From Blepharisma japonicum (taxonomy: Eukaryota; Ciliophora; Heterotrichea; Heterotrichida; Blepharismidae): a stretch of DNA of 64,000 nt. Below, piece after piece: positions 1 through 10,897 of the stretch. Within the stretch, counting starts at the first letter, position 1. Each line of letters opens with the position of its first letter. The DNA is taken from contig CATKHK010000025.1 in assembly GCA_949751835.1 (NCBI GenBank), forward strand, positions 248,001 to 312,000. The letters run 5' to 3'. The notes under the pieces were generated by a model. That model did not search any database. It saw only the letters and a list, made by a program, of their open reading frames with translations, and was not told the DNA's origin. Position numbers and translations under genes: made by a program.

Positions 1-1279
1 CATGAATATTTATAGTATTTAGTCTCAATGACGAATTTCTTGTGCACTCTAAAGAGCTTAAATCCAGTTGTTTATCAGAATACCCTCTTTGATTTAAAAG
101 ACTTCCACTAAGATTTTTTACAATTATTGGCTCTTTTGGTATCACAGGGTCAACAACTGCTCCATCTCTATAAACAGGCCTCTGTGGAGGAATATTTAAC
201 ACTTTTAGCCAATTTTTCATCATAGAAGTATCCCTAATAAGCCAATTCCCATTAGGATCAGTCCCTTCAGACTGAAAAATCAGCATTTCATTTTCTACAA
301 CTGCATAAGGATTTATCGCCAAAATAAATTCATTTCTCAAAGAATCAATAACATAATTGTCAGGTAGCAGCAGTGCTTTTACATTATCAGGAACTGGTAT
401 CAATTCTTCTTGATTCTCCACCTCAAGCATAGATTTCGCCCCAGAAAACTTCTGAATAAAATGATTTAAATTGGCATCATTGACTTCATATTGTATTAAC
501 GAGTCTTCTTCATCGCTAGACTCTGCTTGACTTGGCTGCATTTCTTCACCTGGCTTTATGTCTTCTTTAGAAGGCTCATCTTGGTTTTCTTCTGTTTCCT
601 CTTGTTCTTGGGTTTCAGTTATTTCGTCTTCATTTGTATCTGTAGGGTTATTTTCTACTGCCAGCTCTTCATTTATGAGAATCGGCTCAGAAGGCGGCTG
701 GTTTTTAGGCTCTTCAGGAGCTAGCTCTGGGGCGGTCATAAAAGAGACTTCTACTTGGTATTGGAAAGAATCATTCAAAAATGGAGATAACTGCTCGCTG
801 GATTTCACAAAAAATTCAAGTCCTTTATCGATTTTTCTTTCATATGATTCTGGGATCACTCTTGTGTTTCCTTCCGCTTTGATTTCTACTATACGAGGCT
901 TCATGAACTCAGCCAATGTCGGCCCACGGCTTTGTTTTTCTCTGAATTCTTCAAGTTGCTTTTGATCATATGAGGCAATTGATGATTTCAGTATTGGATC
1001 AAGGTCGCTTTTTAAGCCATATGTGAAAAGGACGTGTTTTTTAAATTCTGATTTGTCACCTATAAGTTTCCCATCAGTGGTAAAAATAATTGGAGATGAT
1101 CGAGTTTTGAATCCATAACCATTGATAATTTTATCTAAAAATGCTTCTCATTCGGTAGGATGCTTCATTATGATGTGGACAGAAACACTTGGAGCGCTTA
1201 GTGAGAGTTTTTTGCCAAGGTATTCACAGTAAGTGAAGGCTTGGCTTCCAGCTTCTCCTGCGATGATATAACTACTCAT
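1..1279 (-). CDS. MDH1B-like N-terminal domain protein (partial, runs off left edge)
   Basis: The reading frame is open from the ATG at 1277-1279 to the window edge, about 426 codons, with no stop. The first ~110 residues resemble the N-terminal glutaredoxin-like region of the putative malate dehydrogenase 1B family: a start like MSSYIIAGEAG, the motif HPTEWEAF, and SSPIIF. The Trp of HPTEW is a UGA codon at 1148-1150, matching a conserved Trp of the family. An acidic, low-complexity linker (Glu/Gln/Asn rich, roughly residues 185-260) follows, then a region I do not recognise. The dehydrogenase (Rossmann) part is not identifiable in the visible portion and may lie outside the window or be absent. 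MDH1B proteins are associated with motile cilia in animals, so a ciliary role is possible; this is inference. Confidence 0.6.
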
Positions 1280-1323
1280 AATTAAATATGATAAGTTATT
1301 TATATTAATATTAATATACAAAA

Positions 1324-3723
1324 TTATGATCTTCCAGAGCTTTTAGTTCGTCTTAATTTGATGGGTGATGGTGTATTGGAATCGATAGCGCGAGATTCTA
1401 TTGCTATAATTCTATTGTTTTGTTTCTTAGTTGATGCTAATTTTTCACTAGCTAAGAAAGTTTTAGGCTCTCTTGCAGGAACTTTTGGGTGCTTTATTGC
1501 GTTTAGGGCAAGTTTTTTCTCTTCAAGTTTCCTCTTGATATAGCTTAGGGTAGTTTCTGCATTTCTTTTATAAGTTTCTTCTTTTTCAACTTTTTCTCTA
1601 ATGTTATCAATTTCGCTTTGGTTTTGGCATTGTTTCAAATTTATTTCTTCTTTTAAACGCGTTTCTGTATATAAATTACTTTCTCTTTCTAGCTGCTTGC
1701 ACGCAGCATTTTCATTGCCAATTTTATTAAATCATTCATTTACTTCATTATTTCCCCTAATTGTTTCTTTCTAAATAAAATTCACATTGATTTCTAAGCT
1801 TAAAAAATCCAGACTTTTACTGAGCTCAATGCTAGTTTCTTTATAATTTTGTAGCTCATTTTCTAGCTCAAGGAATCTTTGATATTCAGTAAACTTTACT
1901 TCTTCATATTTTTCATTTAATTTATATAGTCTTTGCATTTGCTCTTCTCTTTCTCTTTTTCTTTGCTCAGTTTGCTCTTTGATTTCTTCAATAGCTCCTT
2001 CGTCAAACTGCATATCTTCAAGTTTATTTTTCAACTTTGGAATCAAATTTTTTATATGTAGCTGCTTATTATGAGCCAAATTTTGTTTAATTTCGTTGGA
2101 ATATTTGAAATTTATTTGGTTTGCTTCTAAATTCAATCTTAAAATATTAGTATTGTATCTTGATACTTCACTAAATAGCTGCCCTGCAATATTTTTTATG
2201 CTATTTTCTTTTAGATTTAAATCTTCAAGTGTTCTGTTAATTTTAAAAGCATTAGCTAAGGCACATCCTCCTCGGTTTTTTATTTTATTGCTACTTAAGT
2301 CAAGAAATTTTAGATTTTTGTTCCCTGCGATACCGCTGGCAATAATTTCTATCCCGATATCATCAATATCATTTGAACTTATATCAAGTGATATTAATCC
2401 TTTATTTTTTGCTAAACCTGTAAATAGCATATGAATACCTTCTGATTTTAATTCACACCCTGAAAGTTTTAAATATTTTAAATGCTCATTTTCTATCAAA
2501 AATTGTTGGCAAGATGACGAAAGCCCTGTGGAAAATGAATTTTTTTCTAGATTCAAGGTATGAAGCTGTGTGTTTCCTTTTAGTGAAGAAAATAATTTAG
2601 CTAATCCTTTAGTCCCTATTTCATTTTTTGATATGTCCAAACTTTCTAAAGGGCAAGAACCATCATAGTTTCCACCAAGCAAAGATGCTATATAGCTACA
2701 TCCATCATTTCCTATTCTATTCTGAGAAAATCCTAGCATTCTTAGTGAAGATGTTGAAATTGATTGAGAAAGCTTGTCTAAACATTCAGTTCCTAATCCA
2801 TTATTGGAAATATTTAAAGAAACCAAAGATTGATTGTCTCTGAGTCCTTCAATTATATACATTAAACCATCATTTCCTAATGAAGTTCCACTGATATTTA
2901 TAAACCCAAGTATGCTATTGCTTTGCAAAGCTTTTTGGATTGCTATAGCTCCTAGTATTCCTAGTCTGTTCCTATGCAATGCTTCATATGAAGACAAATT
3001 CAAGCTAACTAGTGTTGGATGATTTGCTATCAAATTTATGACAGCTGAAGCTCCTTCAGGACTAATATCATTACTACTCACATCTAAATGCACCAAAAAG
3101 CTATTTTTGCATATCAGTTTCGTTAATTCAATAGTTCCTTCATCTCCCATTACATTTTTAGCGAGCTCTAAATACGCGAACTCTTCATTATTCAATAAAA
3201 TGTCTCCTATTGTTTTAGCACTTTCGACGCCAATTCCTGACTCATTTAATTCAAACCTTCTATTTTTAAAATGCTTTAAGCAAAAGTTGAAAAATATCCT
3301 TTCTTGATCTAAAAGAACTGGGATTAGAAGGTCTTTACATCTTGCTTCATAAATTCTATGAAGTTGTAAAGTTGAAAGCCCAGGCACTGATAATTTGACT
3401 GGTGAATTGTAAGCTTTAGGAAAAAGCGAAGAAACCGAAAGACTTGTAGGCCGACTTGTAGAAAAATCTCTGTTATCATTTGATATAATTTTTCTTCGCA
3501 AAGGTGAGATATTATTTGATCTGGTTGTGCTTTGATTACGAAAATCTGATATAAAGTATGGAGCTTTCCGTTTTTTCGAGTTATCTGTGCTTTTTGAGCG
3601 AGATTTCTTTGATGAGGATTCATAAGTTCCACGAGTTGAAAAAATACTCTCAAGCTTGGTTCAAGAAGATTCAATTATTGTTTTTGGGTTGTAAGAATCC
3701 TTTGTTTGGAAGCTAAAACTCAT
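1324..3723 (-). CDS. RI-type leucine-rich repeat protein with coiled-coil tail
   Basis: The protein is about 794 aa. It starts at the ATG at 3721-3723 (MSFSFQTKDSYNP) and ends at TAA 1324-1326. Residue 21 is a UGA-encoded Trp. After a Ser/Lys-rich basic N-terminus come about ten leucine-rich repeats of the ribonuclease-inhibitor type (pattern L..L.LS.N.I...G...I), then a charged coiled coil (Glu/Lys/Arg rich) and a Ser/Lys-rich basic C-terminus. A 15-nt intron at 1771-1785 (GTGAATTTTATTTAG) joins the LRR part to the C-terminal coiled coil. Without its removal, an in-frame UAG would cut off the last ~145 residues. Such LRR plus coiled-coil proteins often act as scaffolds in cilia (DRC5/LRRC-type), but the exact orthologue is not clear. 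Confidence 0.8.
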
Positions 3724-4008
3724 TAGATTAATTTTTAAATGGAAGCAAATTAATGAGACATAAAATTTGCATAGTTGCATGTCTATTAAACAACTCCATT
3801 TTAATAGTTGGATAGGGAAAGGCCGAGTAAGCAGATTATTATAGTTGAGGCCCAAAATTATAAAGATATATAATTTGTTGAGAAATATTAAAACATTGAA
3901 ATTTTATTATTAAACAAATTAATGCCAGTTTAAGATAATTTAGCCCTTATATTTTTGAAATATAAAATAGATTGATAAATTATTAAAAATATAACTTCAG
4001 GAAAAGTT

Positions 4009-4815
4009 TTATTCCATTATGACCTCTCCAAGAATTTTTCTGGACATTTTTAAAGAAAAATAAAATCTATATAGTTTATAATTCAAAACGAAATAAAGAG
4101 AGTCTTTATAGATGACAGGATAAGAAAAAATAAACGACCCAACCATTGCTGGATTTGTAGATTTTGATCAGCTATGTAAATTAAAAGGCTCGCTTTCATA
4201 AATATCTCCTAATGAGTCAATCACATATGCTCTGTTATTTGTTACGCAATTAATCTTTATTGAAATTTGGACAAGATCTTGTAAAGGCAGTAAAGTAAAA
4301 GAGTCTAATAAAGGATCATAGATAAACAATTTTGTTTCTCCATGACCTGCTATAATAAATTGGTCTAAAAATATTGCAATTGAGCATGATCTTCATTTAA
4401 CTGAATTACTAGCAGATTGGGCTCAGCGGTTATTTGCTAAATCGAATCTTTTAGAAAGACTTAAGTTTGATCCATTAAAGCCGCCAAAAATATAGATTTG
4501 GCCATTGTAGTAAATTGCAGATGAAGAGACACATGGAAAGCCTCTTGCTAGCTCTCTAACTCTATAGCTTGAGTCCATAGTAAATGTAATTCCAGAGTAT
4601 TTTCCAGAATTAAGTAAATTTCCATAGCAAAAAATTTTATTTCCTGGAATAATGCACATGCAAATCCTATTATCGATGTTTTCAGAAACATTTACTGTGA
4701 TTTCTTTTTTAATTAATTTGTCAATATCCACTGCATTTAATCTTTTAGTTTGATGAATAAAAATCAAAACCTTGTCAGACTCATAATTTACTGGAGAAGG
4801 CTCTTTATATTCCAT
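4009..4815 (-). CDS. Kelch-repeat protein
   Basis: The protein is 268 aa, from ATG 4813-4815 to TAA 4009-4011. The middle shows a clear kelch blade: a hydrophobic AIYYNGQIYIFGGFNG stretch with the Gly-Gly pair, followed about 15 residues later by a Trp encoded by UGA. Further degenerate blades follow (YNGQIYIFGG-like, then FIIAGHGETKLFIYDP). Several Trp codons in the second half are UGA. The length suits a single 4-6 blade beta-propeller without a BTB or other partner domain. Kelch propellers bind protein partners; the target here is unknown. It lies between two other minus-strand genes. Confidence 0.8.
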
Positions 4816-4900
4816 TTTTACTTATTAATGCTCAATGAGTTTTAAAGTTATTCGAATTTGCGAGATGGCTTCAACGGAATCAGAAAGGGCGAAAAGTAGC

Positions 4901-6956
4901 CTAGAGATCGACATTGAAATTAAAGTCTGGATTTGGGATAAAATCATCACCAACATACGTATACGAGCAAGTATGAGTTCTTACTCATGAGCCATTTTCA
5001 GGGTGTTTTTGGATATGGTCTCTATATCTATCATTGCTGATAATCACTGCATTTTTATCTTTTCCATACTGCAAGGCATAAGAATCATCGTAGTCTCACG
5101 GTGGGGTCTTTATCAACAGACCTTTAGAGTCCAACGTCTTAAGGATTTCAAATCCTACAGGTATTTTCTTGGCATTTGCCCCAATAAGTTTAAGTTCTTC
5201 TACTCTATCTCCTTGCAGATACTGATCAGGAACCACAGCTTTAGCCTCATATCCTTTATTTTGGAAATATTCAATAGCAATTTTAATCCCTTTGCAAGAA
5301 AAAGCTCCATTTCCATGCCTAATAGCTACATTAGATCCATCAATGATTATCAATCTTTTTTCTTCTTTTGCTTCTTCGAAAAACAATCCAGCTTGGTCAA
5401 CGTCAAATCCTAAAGGATCCCAAAATTCGTCCTCTTTTACTTCATTTTTCTCTTTAAAATGCTCTAATAAATCATTTATTAATTCACGGGCTACTGTTGC
5501 TCTTATAATTTCATACTGATTGACTGGGGCTGCTTCATTTAAAAAGTCTTTATGAGAAAGATAATAATCATGTAAAGGTAAAAACCCAATGGATCTTGCA
5601 TCTTCTGGCAGTAAGAGATGAGGATTTAAAGGACTATCTGAATCAGGAATTGAAAAAAATGTAAGCATTAAGGTCTCTAAGTCTTCTTTTAATGAAGGAG
5701 TAAGAAGAAGCTTAGGAAGATCACGATATGAGTTGATTCAATATAAAAATATGAGAACTGCACCAATTCACGATGATGACCAATTTTCTATTTTCTGCAC
5801 AATTCTATGCATAAACTGACTGAAATACTCAAAAACTTGAATTGCAGATCCAGGCATTGTTCCAGAAAACAAGCTTGGATCATGATTTACCAAATTTGGG
5901 AGCTCTCTATAATCCTTTACAGTAATATGGACTGTGAAAATTCACAGTTGAACCATGCTCACGAGCAAATTCGAATATTGTTCTGCATTATCTTTCCTGC
6001 TCAGAAAAACGTCCATGTTTTCCAAGCAGCATCTCATTAGAAAAGTAACATCATCAGTGTTCACCCCAGTCAAATAAACTCCTTGGATTTTTAAAAATGA
6101 TAAACAAAAGCTGATATACCAAGAAGGCTGAGACGATACCTTCATTAATGCTTGATGTTGATCCCATTTAACTCTAAGCTCATCATATATATTAAATAGC
6201 TGCTCTCTACAGCTTATAGGCTCACTGGTTGATAATGCTCGTGATAGACCATAAACAGCTCCAAATAAATCACCAGTTCATTGATGGAACACTACAATAA
6301 ACCTTACATCCTAATAATTCATGAGTTCTTCCTGAAAATGAGTAAATTTTTAAAGACCTGTTTAAAAAATCTCTCACATCTTTTTGGATACTTTTATCTT
6401 GTTTTCCTTTAAGTTTTAAAGTCTCTGCAACTGCAACTAACAGTCTCCCTAGAATTTTCCTTGCAACTGCATCAGGTAAATGAGGCTCTTTTAATGGCTC
6501 AAAAGTTTTTCACGCTTGTTTTATCATATTCCCCAAGCTTTCTTTGTTTTTCAACAGCATACTCTCAAAATTTTGTTTTAAGCTGCCATTGGATTTTTGC
6601 AGTTCTTGCTCAGCCCTTTTAATTTCTTTTTTAATCAGCGTCCAAAAGCGTTCATCGATTTGCTTTTGTTGGATCATCTGAAGCATGGAGCTACGGGACA
6701 TTATTTGCATGAGAACTTCTACGATTTTTCGTTTTGGGTTGGTGAAGCTTGTGTGCTCCTGCAAGACAATAGAAGCATTGGTTCTGCCTTCAAGGGTGGA
6801 TTTCAATTCATTTTCATATGATTTAAAGCGCTTATAAAGGTCATTGTCGGGAAGTCTGATTATGTCTTCAGAAGGGTCTTGTTGAGTTTGGTGAAAATGA
6901 GGATGAGGTTTATTCTGCTGAAATTTCTCAAAGACATTCTTGCTGCTTATAGCCAT
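4901..6956 (-). CDS. NYN/PIN-like ribonuclease, Regnase-1 (ZC3H12) type
   Basis: The protein is about 679 aa, from ATG 6954-6956 to TAG 4901-4903. A 16-nt intron at 6292-6307 (GTAAGGTTTATTGTAG) restores the frame, and several Trp codons are UGA. The C-terminal ~150 residues form a Zc3h12a-like NYN nuclease domain: IIIDGSNVAIRHG (first catalytic Asp near residue 534), CKGIKIAIEYF, DYDDSYAL and ISNDRYRD. All the acidic residues expected for metal binding are visible. Regnase-type enzymes cut stem-loop mRNAs. Unlike ZC3H12 proteins there is no CCCH zinc finger after the NYN domain, because the protein ends right after it. The ~500-residue helical N-terminal region is not recognised. Confidence 0.85.
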
Positions 6957-7483
6957 AATTATAAAAGGGTAAAATGTTTAATTTAAATAGTGTAAAGGTT
7001 GTCAGATGTGATTGCAGTTTATGAGAAAATTTAATAAAAATATGAATTCAAATGGATGGAATAAATTGAATTTGAGGATGAATATCATTTTATATATATT
7101 TTATTTGCTTATGAAATAATAGTTTTAATCTCTTTGGCATTAATTTTCTTTTATTATTTAGTATGGAGTAAGATTTCAATACAACTATTTACATATTTAT
7201 ATTGGATTTCACATAATACTTTAAAAGATTTTTACAAATGAATTTTCTTTTTATTTTATTTCACCTACAAAGCTATAATATAAATCAATCAGCCGATCAA
7301 TGTTTTAAAAGTGAGATATAATATATTAGAAGATATTTTCATTCATACTAACAATTTTCCTACTTTTGAACTTTCTTCTTCTATTAAGATTTCTATGAAT
7401 ACTTCCAAATAATGTCACATAATATAATTTCATCTAATATACAAAAATAATGTAAATGATGGCAGTAACTTAGATAACTAAAA
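6957..7483. other. Intergenic, divergent gene starts
   Basis: These 527 bp separate the divergent starts of the NYN nuclease and the next plus-strand gene. The stretch is very AT-rich with stops in all frames. I see no RNA gene or repeat in it. Promoters for both neighbours presumably lie here. Confidence 0.6.
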
Positions 7484-8446
7484 ATGGAAAGAACGGTGTC
7501 TATTAAAGCTCGCGTCAATGATCAATTGGTAACAATTGAAAAGCTTCCAACATCATGGGAAGAATTGCTAAATTCTATCCATCATCTTGGCCATGCTATT
7601 AATTTCACCGTCTTTTGGAATGACCATCCTATCACAAACAAAAGGGAATTAGCTCTAGCATATCTAAATAACAAAAGCGACGAAATCATATTTGAAGCCA
7701 AACAAAACCCAAACCCTTTAACAAACATGGATGAATCATTAAAAGCAGACTATGATAATATGATTTCTCAGTTCACCCAATTCTCCACAAGTGATGAGGT
7801 CCCTTCTGAGCCATTAACCCTTCAAAACGGAGTTTTATCCAAAGAAGATTTAATGAATGTTATTAGAAGCCTGACCTTAAAAGCCAAAGAAAAACTATTT
7901 GAAAGTGGCAGAAAATTCATTGCAAAAAGACAGGAATTCTATGGAACTGATGAAGAAAAATATAGATCTGTCGTAATGGAGCAGCTTCAATTCCAAGAGC
8001 TTTTAATGTTGACTTGTTCTGCTGAAACTTTCAAAAAGCATGGAATTTCTTCAGAAGTTTTTGATAACTCAGTAAGAACTTATCAAAATGACGTTGATGT
8101 GAAAGAAGCTATTGAAAATATGTCAATTGAAGCCATTCAAGGATATGGAGATGTTCCTGAAGGCTTAAATGAAGAGAAACTCAAAGAAATGCTTTTTTAT
8201 TCATGCGATTTTATCAATCAGTATTTGGCCGATCATCCTTTAACGAATCCTATCGAAGCTATGGCCCTTAAATCAAGGGAATCTGATGAGATTCTTAAAA
8301 GGTTTGGATTTGATGAATTACAAATTTCTGCAGCAATGACCCAATATGATATAGAAAAAAATCCAAATTTCGAAGAAATAAGAAAAAAGCTTACTGAAGT
8401 CACAACTAAAATTTTTGGTTTTAACCCAAGTGAAATGCCTAGATAA
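7484..8446 (+). CDS. Hypothetical protein, possible N-terminal PB1-like domain
   Basis: The protein is 320 aa, from ATG 7484 to TAA 8444-8446, with no UGA codon and no intron. The first ~75 residues (SIKARVNDQLVTIEKLP, SWEELLNSI, then FTVFWNDHPITNKREL) have the rhythm of a PB1 or ubiquitin-like fold: a beta hairpin, a helix beginning SWEEL, and a later acidic strand. I cannot prove this. The rest is mostly alpha-helical and acidic, with a C-terminal FGFDELQISAAMTQYDIEKNP segment that resembles a UBA-like three-helix pattern. No catalytic motif is seen. Function unknown. Confidence 0.6.
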   Translation: MERTVSIKARVNDQLVTIEKLPTSWEELLNSIHHLGHAINFTVFWNDHPITNKRELALAYLNNKSDEIIFEAKQNPNPLTNMDESLKADYDNMISQFTQFSTSDEVPSEPLTLQNGVLSKEDLMNVIRSLTLKAKEKLFESGRKFIAKRQEFYGTDEEKYRSVVMEQLQFQELLMLTCSAETFKKHGISSEVFDNSVRTYQNDVDVKEAIENMSIEAIQGYGDVPEGLNEEKLKEMLFYSCDFINQYLADHPLTNPIEAMALKSRESDEILKRFGFDELQISAAMTQYDIEKNPNFEEIRKKLTEVTTKIFGFNPSEMPR

Positions 8447-8478
8447 TTATTAGATTTTTAAAAAGTAAGTTTATAAAT

Positions 8479-9105
8479 ATGAGGTCAAAGAGCACAAATT
8501 TGAGCCAAATTACACTACATGGCAATGAAAAGCCGATACCAAAAACAATTAATATGAACCAAATGCATTTTCATCAGTTTAAACATTTGAACTATACAGG
8601 AAATTTAGACATGATGCCTTATAAAGACATTAGTCAGTTTTATTACCGTGATATATACGGTCATATCTCTGTTCCTGCATGGCCATATACAACTCCCAAG
8701 CCAGCATTGAGTCAAAAAAGCGTTAAAGAAATGCCAATTCAGTTAGTCGCTAGTAAAGCTGAACAAACGGTTTCACTGTTCCAATCTAATAGGAAAATAA
8801 GCCTACCTAGCATTAAGTCAAAAGGATCGTTATTTAAGGATTCGTTTAATATTGAAAATAAGGATATAGAAAGATCTATTTATTTTTCAAGAAAGCCAAG
8901 ATATATAGATTTTCAGCCTTATAATTTGGAGGATTTCAAAAAAATAAACCCAAAAAATTATTTAATACTTGGTGGGCTTGGACCAGTAAATGTTGGCAGA
9001 GATGAGTGAGTGAAAAATACTAAAAAGGCAAAACTTGTAAAAGAATATAGCAAATCTGTTAGAGATTTAAATATAAAATTCGAAGCTGATAATATATCAA
9101 ATTAA
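8479..9105 (+). CDS. Hypothetical basic protein with LGGLGP motif
   Basis: The protein is 208 aa, from ATG 8479 to TAA 9103-9105. A UGA at 9007-9009 is read as Trp, extending the protein about 30 residues beyond an apparent end. It is basic and rich in Tyr, Pro and Ser with little predicted regular structure. A segment near the C-terminus (PRYIDFQPYNLEDFKKI, then YLILGGLGPV) looks like a short conserved linear motif of the type found in microtubule-associated ciliary proteins. That resemblance is from memory and weak. It begins 32 bp after the preceding gene ends on the same strand. Confidence 0.6.
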
Positions 9106-9396
9106 TCAGTTGTTTTTGTTGATTTAAAAATATTATGTCGAAAAATTAATTCGATTTTATTTTATTTAAATCGATAGCGAGAATGAGATTTTATTATTGC
9201 TTTCACTGATTTTCGAGGTCAAAATCATTTATTAATTAAATGGAAAAAGAAGTATGAGCTTTTATTGAATTTAAGGAATTATTTTGAAAATTAAATTAGT
9301 TTTTATTTCAATGCATAACCATATTAATTTTCTAAACAATTAAATAATATATCATACAGATATAAACTTTAATAAGAAGATATAATAATTAGTAAA

Positions 9397-9835
9397 ATGG
9401 ATACCCAAATATTGTCGCAACTTTCGACCTCAAATGAATCCCTAGAAAAGTCTGTTAAAGAATTTCAAACAATTGAAAAATATTGTAAAATTTATATAAG
9501 ATTCATCGCAAAATGAGATATTAGAAAAAATTACTTTAAACTTAGAAGATCATAAATCTATAATGAATCAAATAAAAGCAATCAACTTTTCAGAATCAAT
9601 CAAGCTTGGTATCAAATAATCAGCAACAGAAAACCTTTTAATCTATAAAGATTCAATTAAAAATCTCGAAGAAACATGTGTAAATGCTAAGCAGTCAAGC
9701 AATATTAAGTTTCTTGAAGATGAAAGGATAAATAAAGAAAACACACTGAATAAAATCAGAGAAGATATAGAAATAAAGAGAATTGAGTTAAAAAATTCTT
9801 ATAAATCAGGGATCAAAAAGATATTTAAGCAGTAG
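9397..9835 (+). CDS. Small coiled-coil protein, two tiny introns
   Basis: The reading frame from ATG 9397-9399 is broken until two introns are removed: 16 nt at 9485-9500 (GTAAAATTTATATAAG) and 15 nt at 9609-9623 (GTATCAAATAATCAG). The joined frame then runs to TAG 9833-9835 and encodes 135 aa. The protein is Glu/Lys/Asn/Ile rich with heptad-like spacing, almost entirely helical, and has no recognised domain. Both introns fit the size, ends and internal A of the other introns in the window, which is the main support for the model. Confidence 0.65.
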
Positions 9836-9881
9836 TTACATTTAATCTATTAGAATATTTTATCCTGTACATTTAATAAAA

Positions 9882-10877
9882 CTAAGTGAAACTTTTCTTT
9901 ACAGTTTTCGTTCTTGGCGGAGTTACAGGCCTTCCTACATTAAGTCCTCCATAGTTGAATTTCTGTTTTTTCTCTGAAGGCCTTAGAATTTGAAAGCTGC
10001 ACATCAAGCTATCATCAACGCTCATCATGCCTCCAGCATTATCAAACTCTCCACAGTAATTAGGAGCTGAAAAGACTGTGACAAGTTGCCTTTGAGCAAA
10101 AAACTCATATCCATCTTCTACAACTTGATGTGCTCTGCAAATCAGGTCTAAGTCATGTCTTCTTAAAAAATTCGACACAATATCAGCTCCAAACGTAAAA
10201 GAAACACCTCTGTCATTTTCTCCCCACCCTTGTACGTCTTTATCAGGATCACTTCATAATAAATCGCATAATAGACCAGTATCTGGGACGTCAGTTGGCC
10301 GAATGATCCTTTTAATTTGATCTATAGAAGAAAGCTCAGGAGAGAGTCCTCCATGCATACAAAGTATTTTGTCGTCAACAATTGCAGCGATTGGGAGACA
10401 ATTAAAGCAATCGATAAAGGTTTTTCATATTTTTATGTTGTATCGTCTTTTGCATTCATCATAAAACCCATAAATACGATTAATGCTCGCGCATTCATGA
10501 TTTCCTCTAAGTAAAAAAAAGTTTTCCGGATATTTTATTTTATAAGCTAGAAGCAAACATATGGTTTCTAAGCTCTGCTTCCCACGGTCTACATAATCTC
10601 CTAATAAGAGGTAATTCGACTCTGGAGGGAACCCGCCTTGTTCAAAAAGCCGTAATAAATCGTTATATTGACCATGGATGTCTCCACAAATTCTCATCGG
10701 TGCTGATAGTTCCAGAAGAATCGACTGTGACATAAAGATTTCTCTTGATTTCACACAAAGATTCCTTACTTCTTGCTCTGTCAAATTCACTTGTTTTCCA
10801 GGCCGAAAAGCTCGAACTTCTATAAGTCTGTCAATGATGCTTTCTAAATCAAGATCAGGAGGGTTATTAGTTACCAT
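9882..10877 (-). CDS. PP1: Serine/threonine protein phosphatase PP1 catalytic subunit
   Basis: The protein is 331 aa, from ATG 10875-10877 to TAG 9882-9884. All PPP-family metal and phosphate motifs are present: GDIHGQ (65-70), GDYVDRG (93-99), RGNHE (124-128), the LLWSDP block, and the C-terminal [14 protein letters not shown]. The Trp codons near residue 151 and in LLWSDP are UGA. Length and sequence fit the PP1 type rather than PP2A. PP1 dephosphorylates many targets through regulatory subunits. The gene starts 20 bp downstream of the stop of the large coiled-coil gene on the same strand, with no sign of an operon. Confidence 0.96.
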
Positions 10878-10897
10878 TTTAATATTTCAAATAAAAA

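Noticed and set aside
3724-4008. Extra N-terminal exon of the LRR gene
   Set aside because: The upstream open codons (MGLNYNNLL...) show no coding signal, and the ATG at 3721-3723 begins the region of typical codon use.
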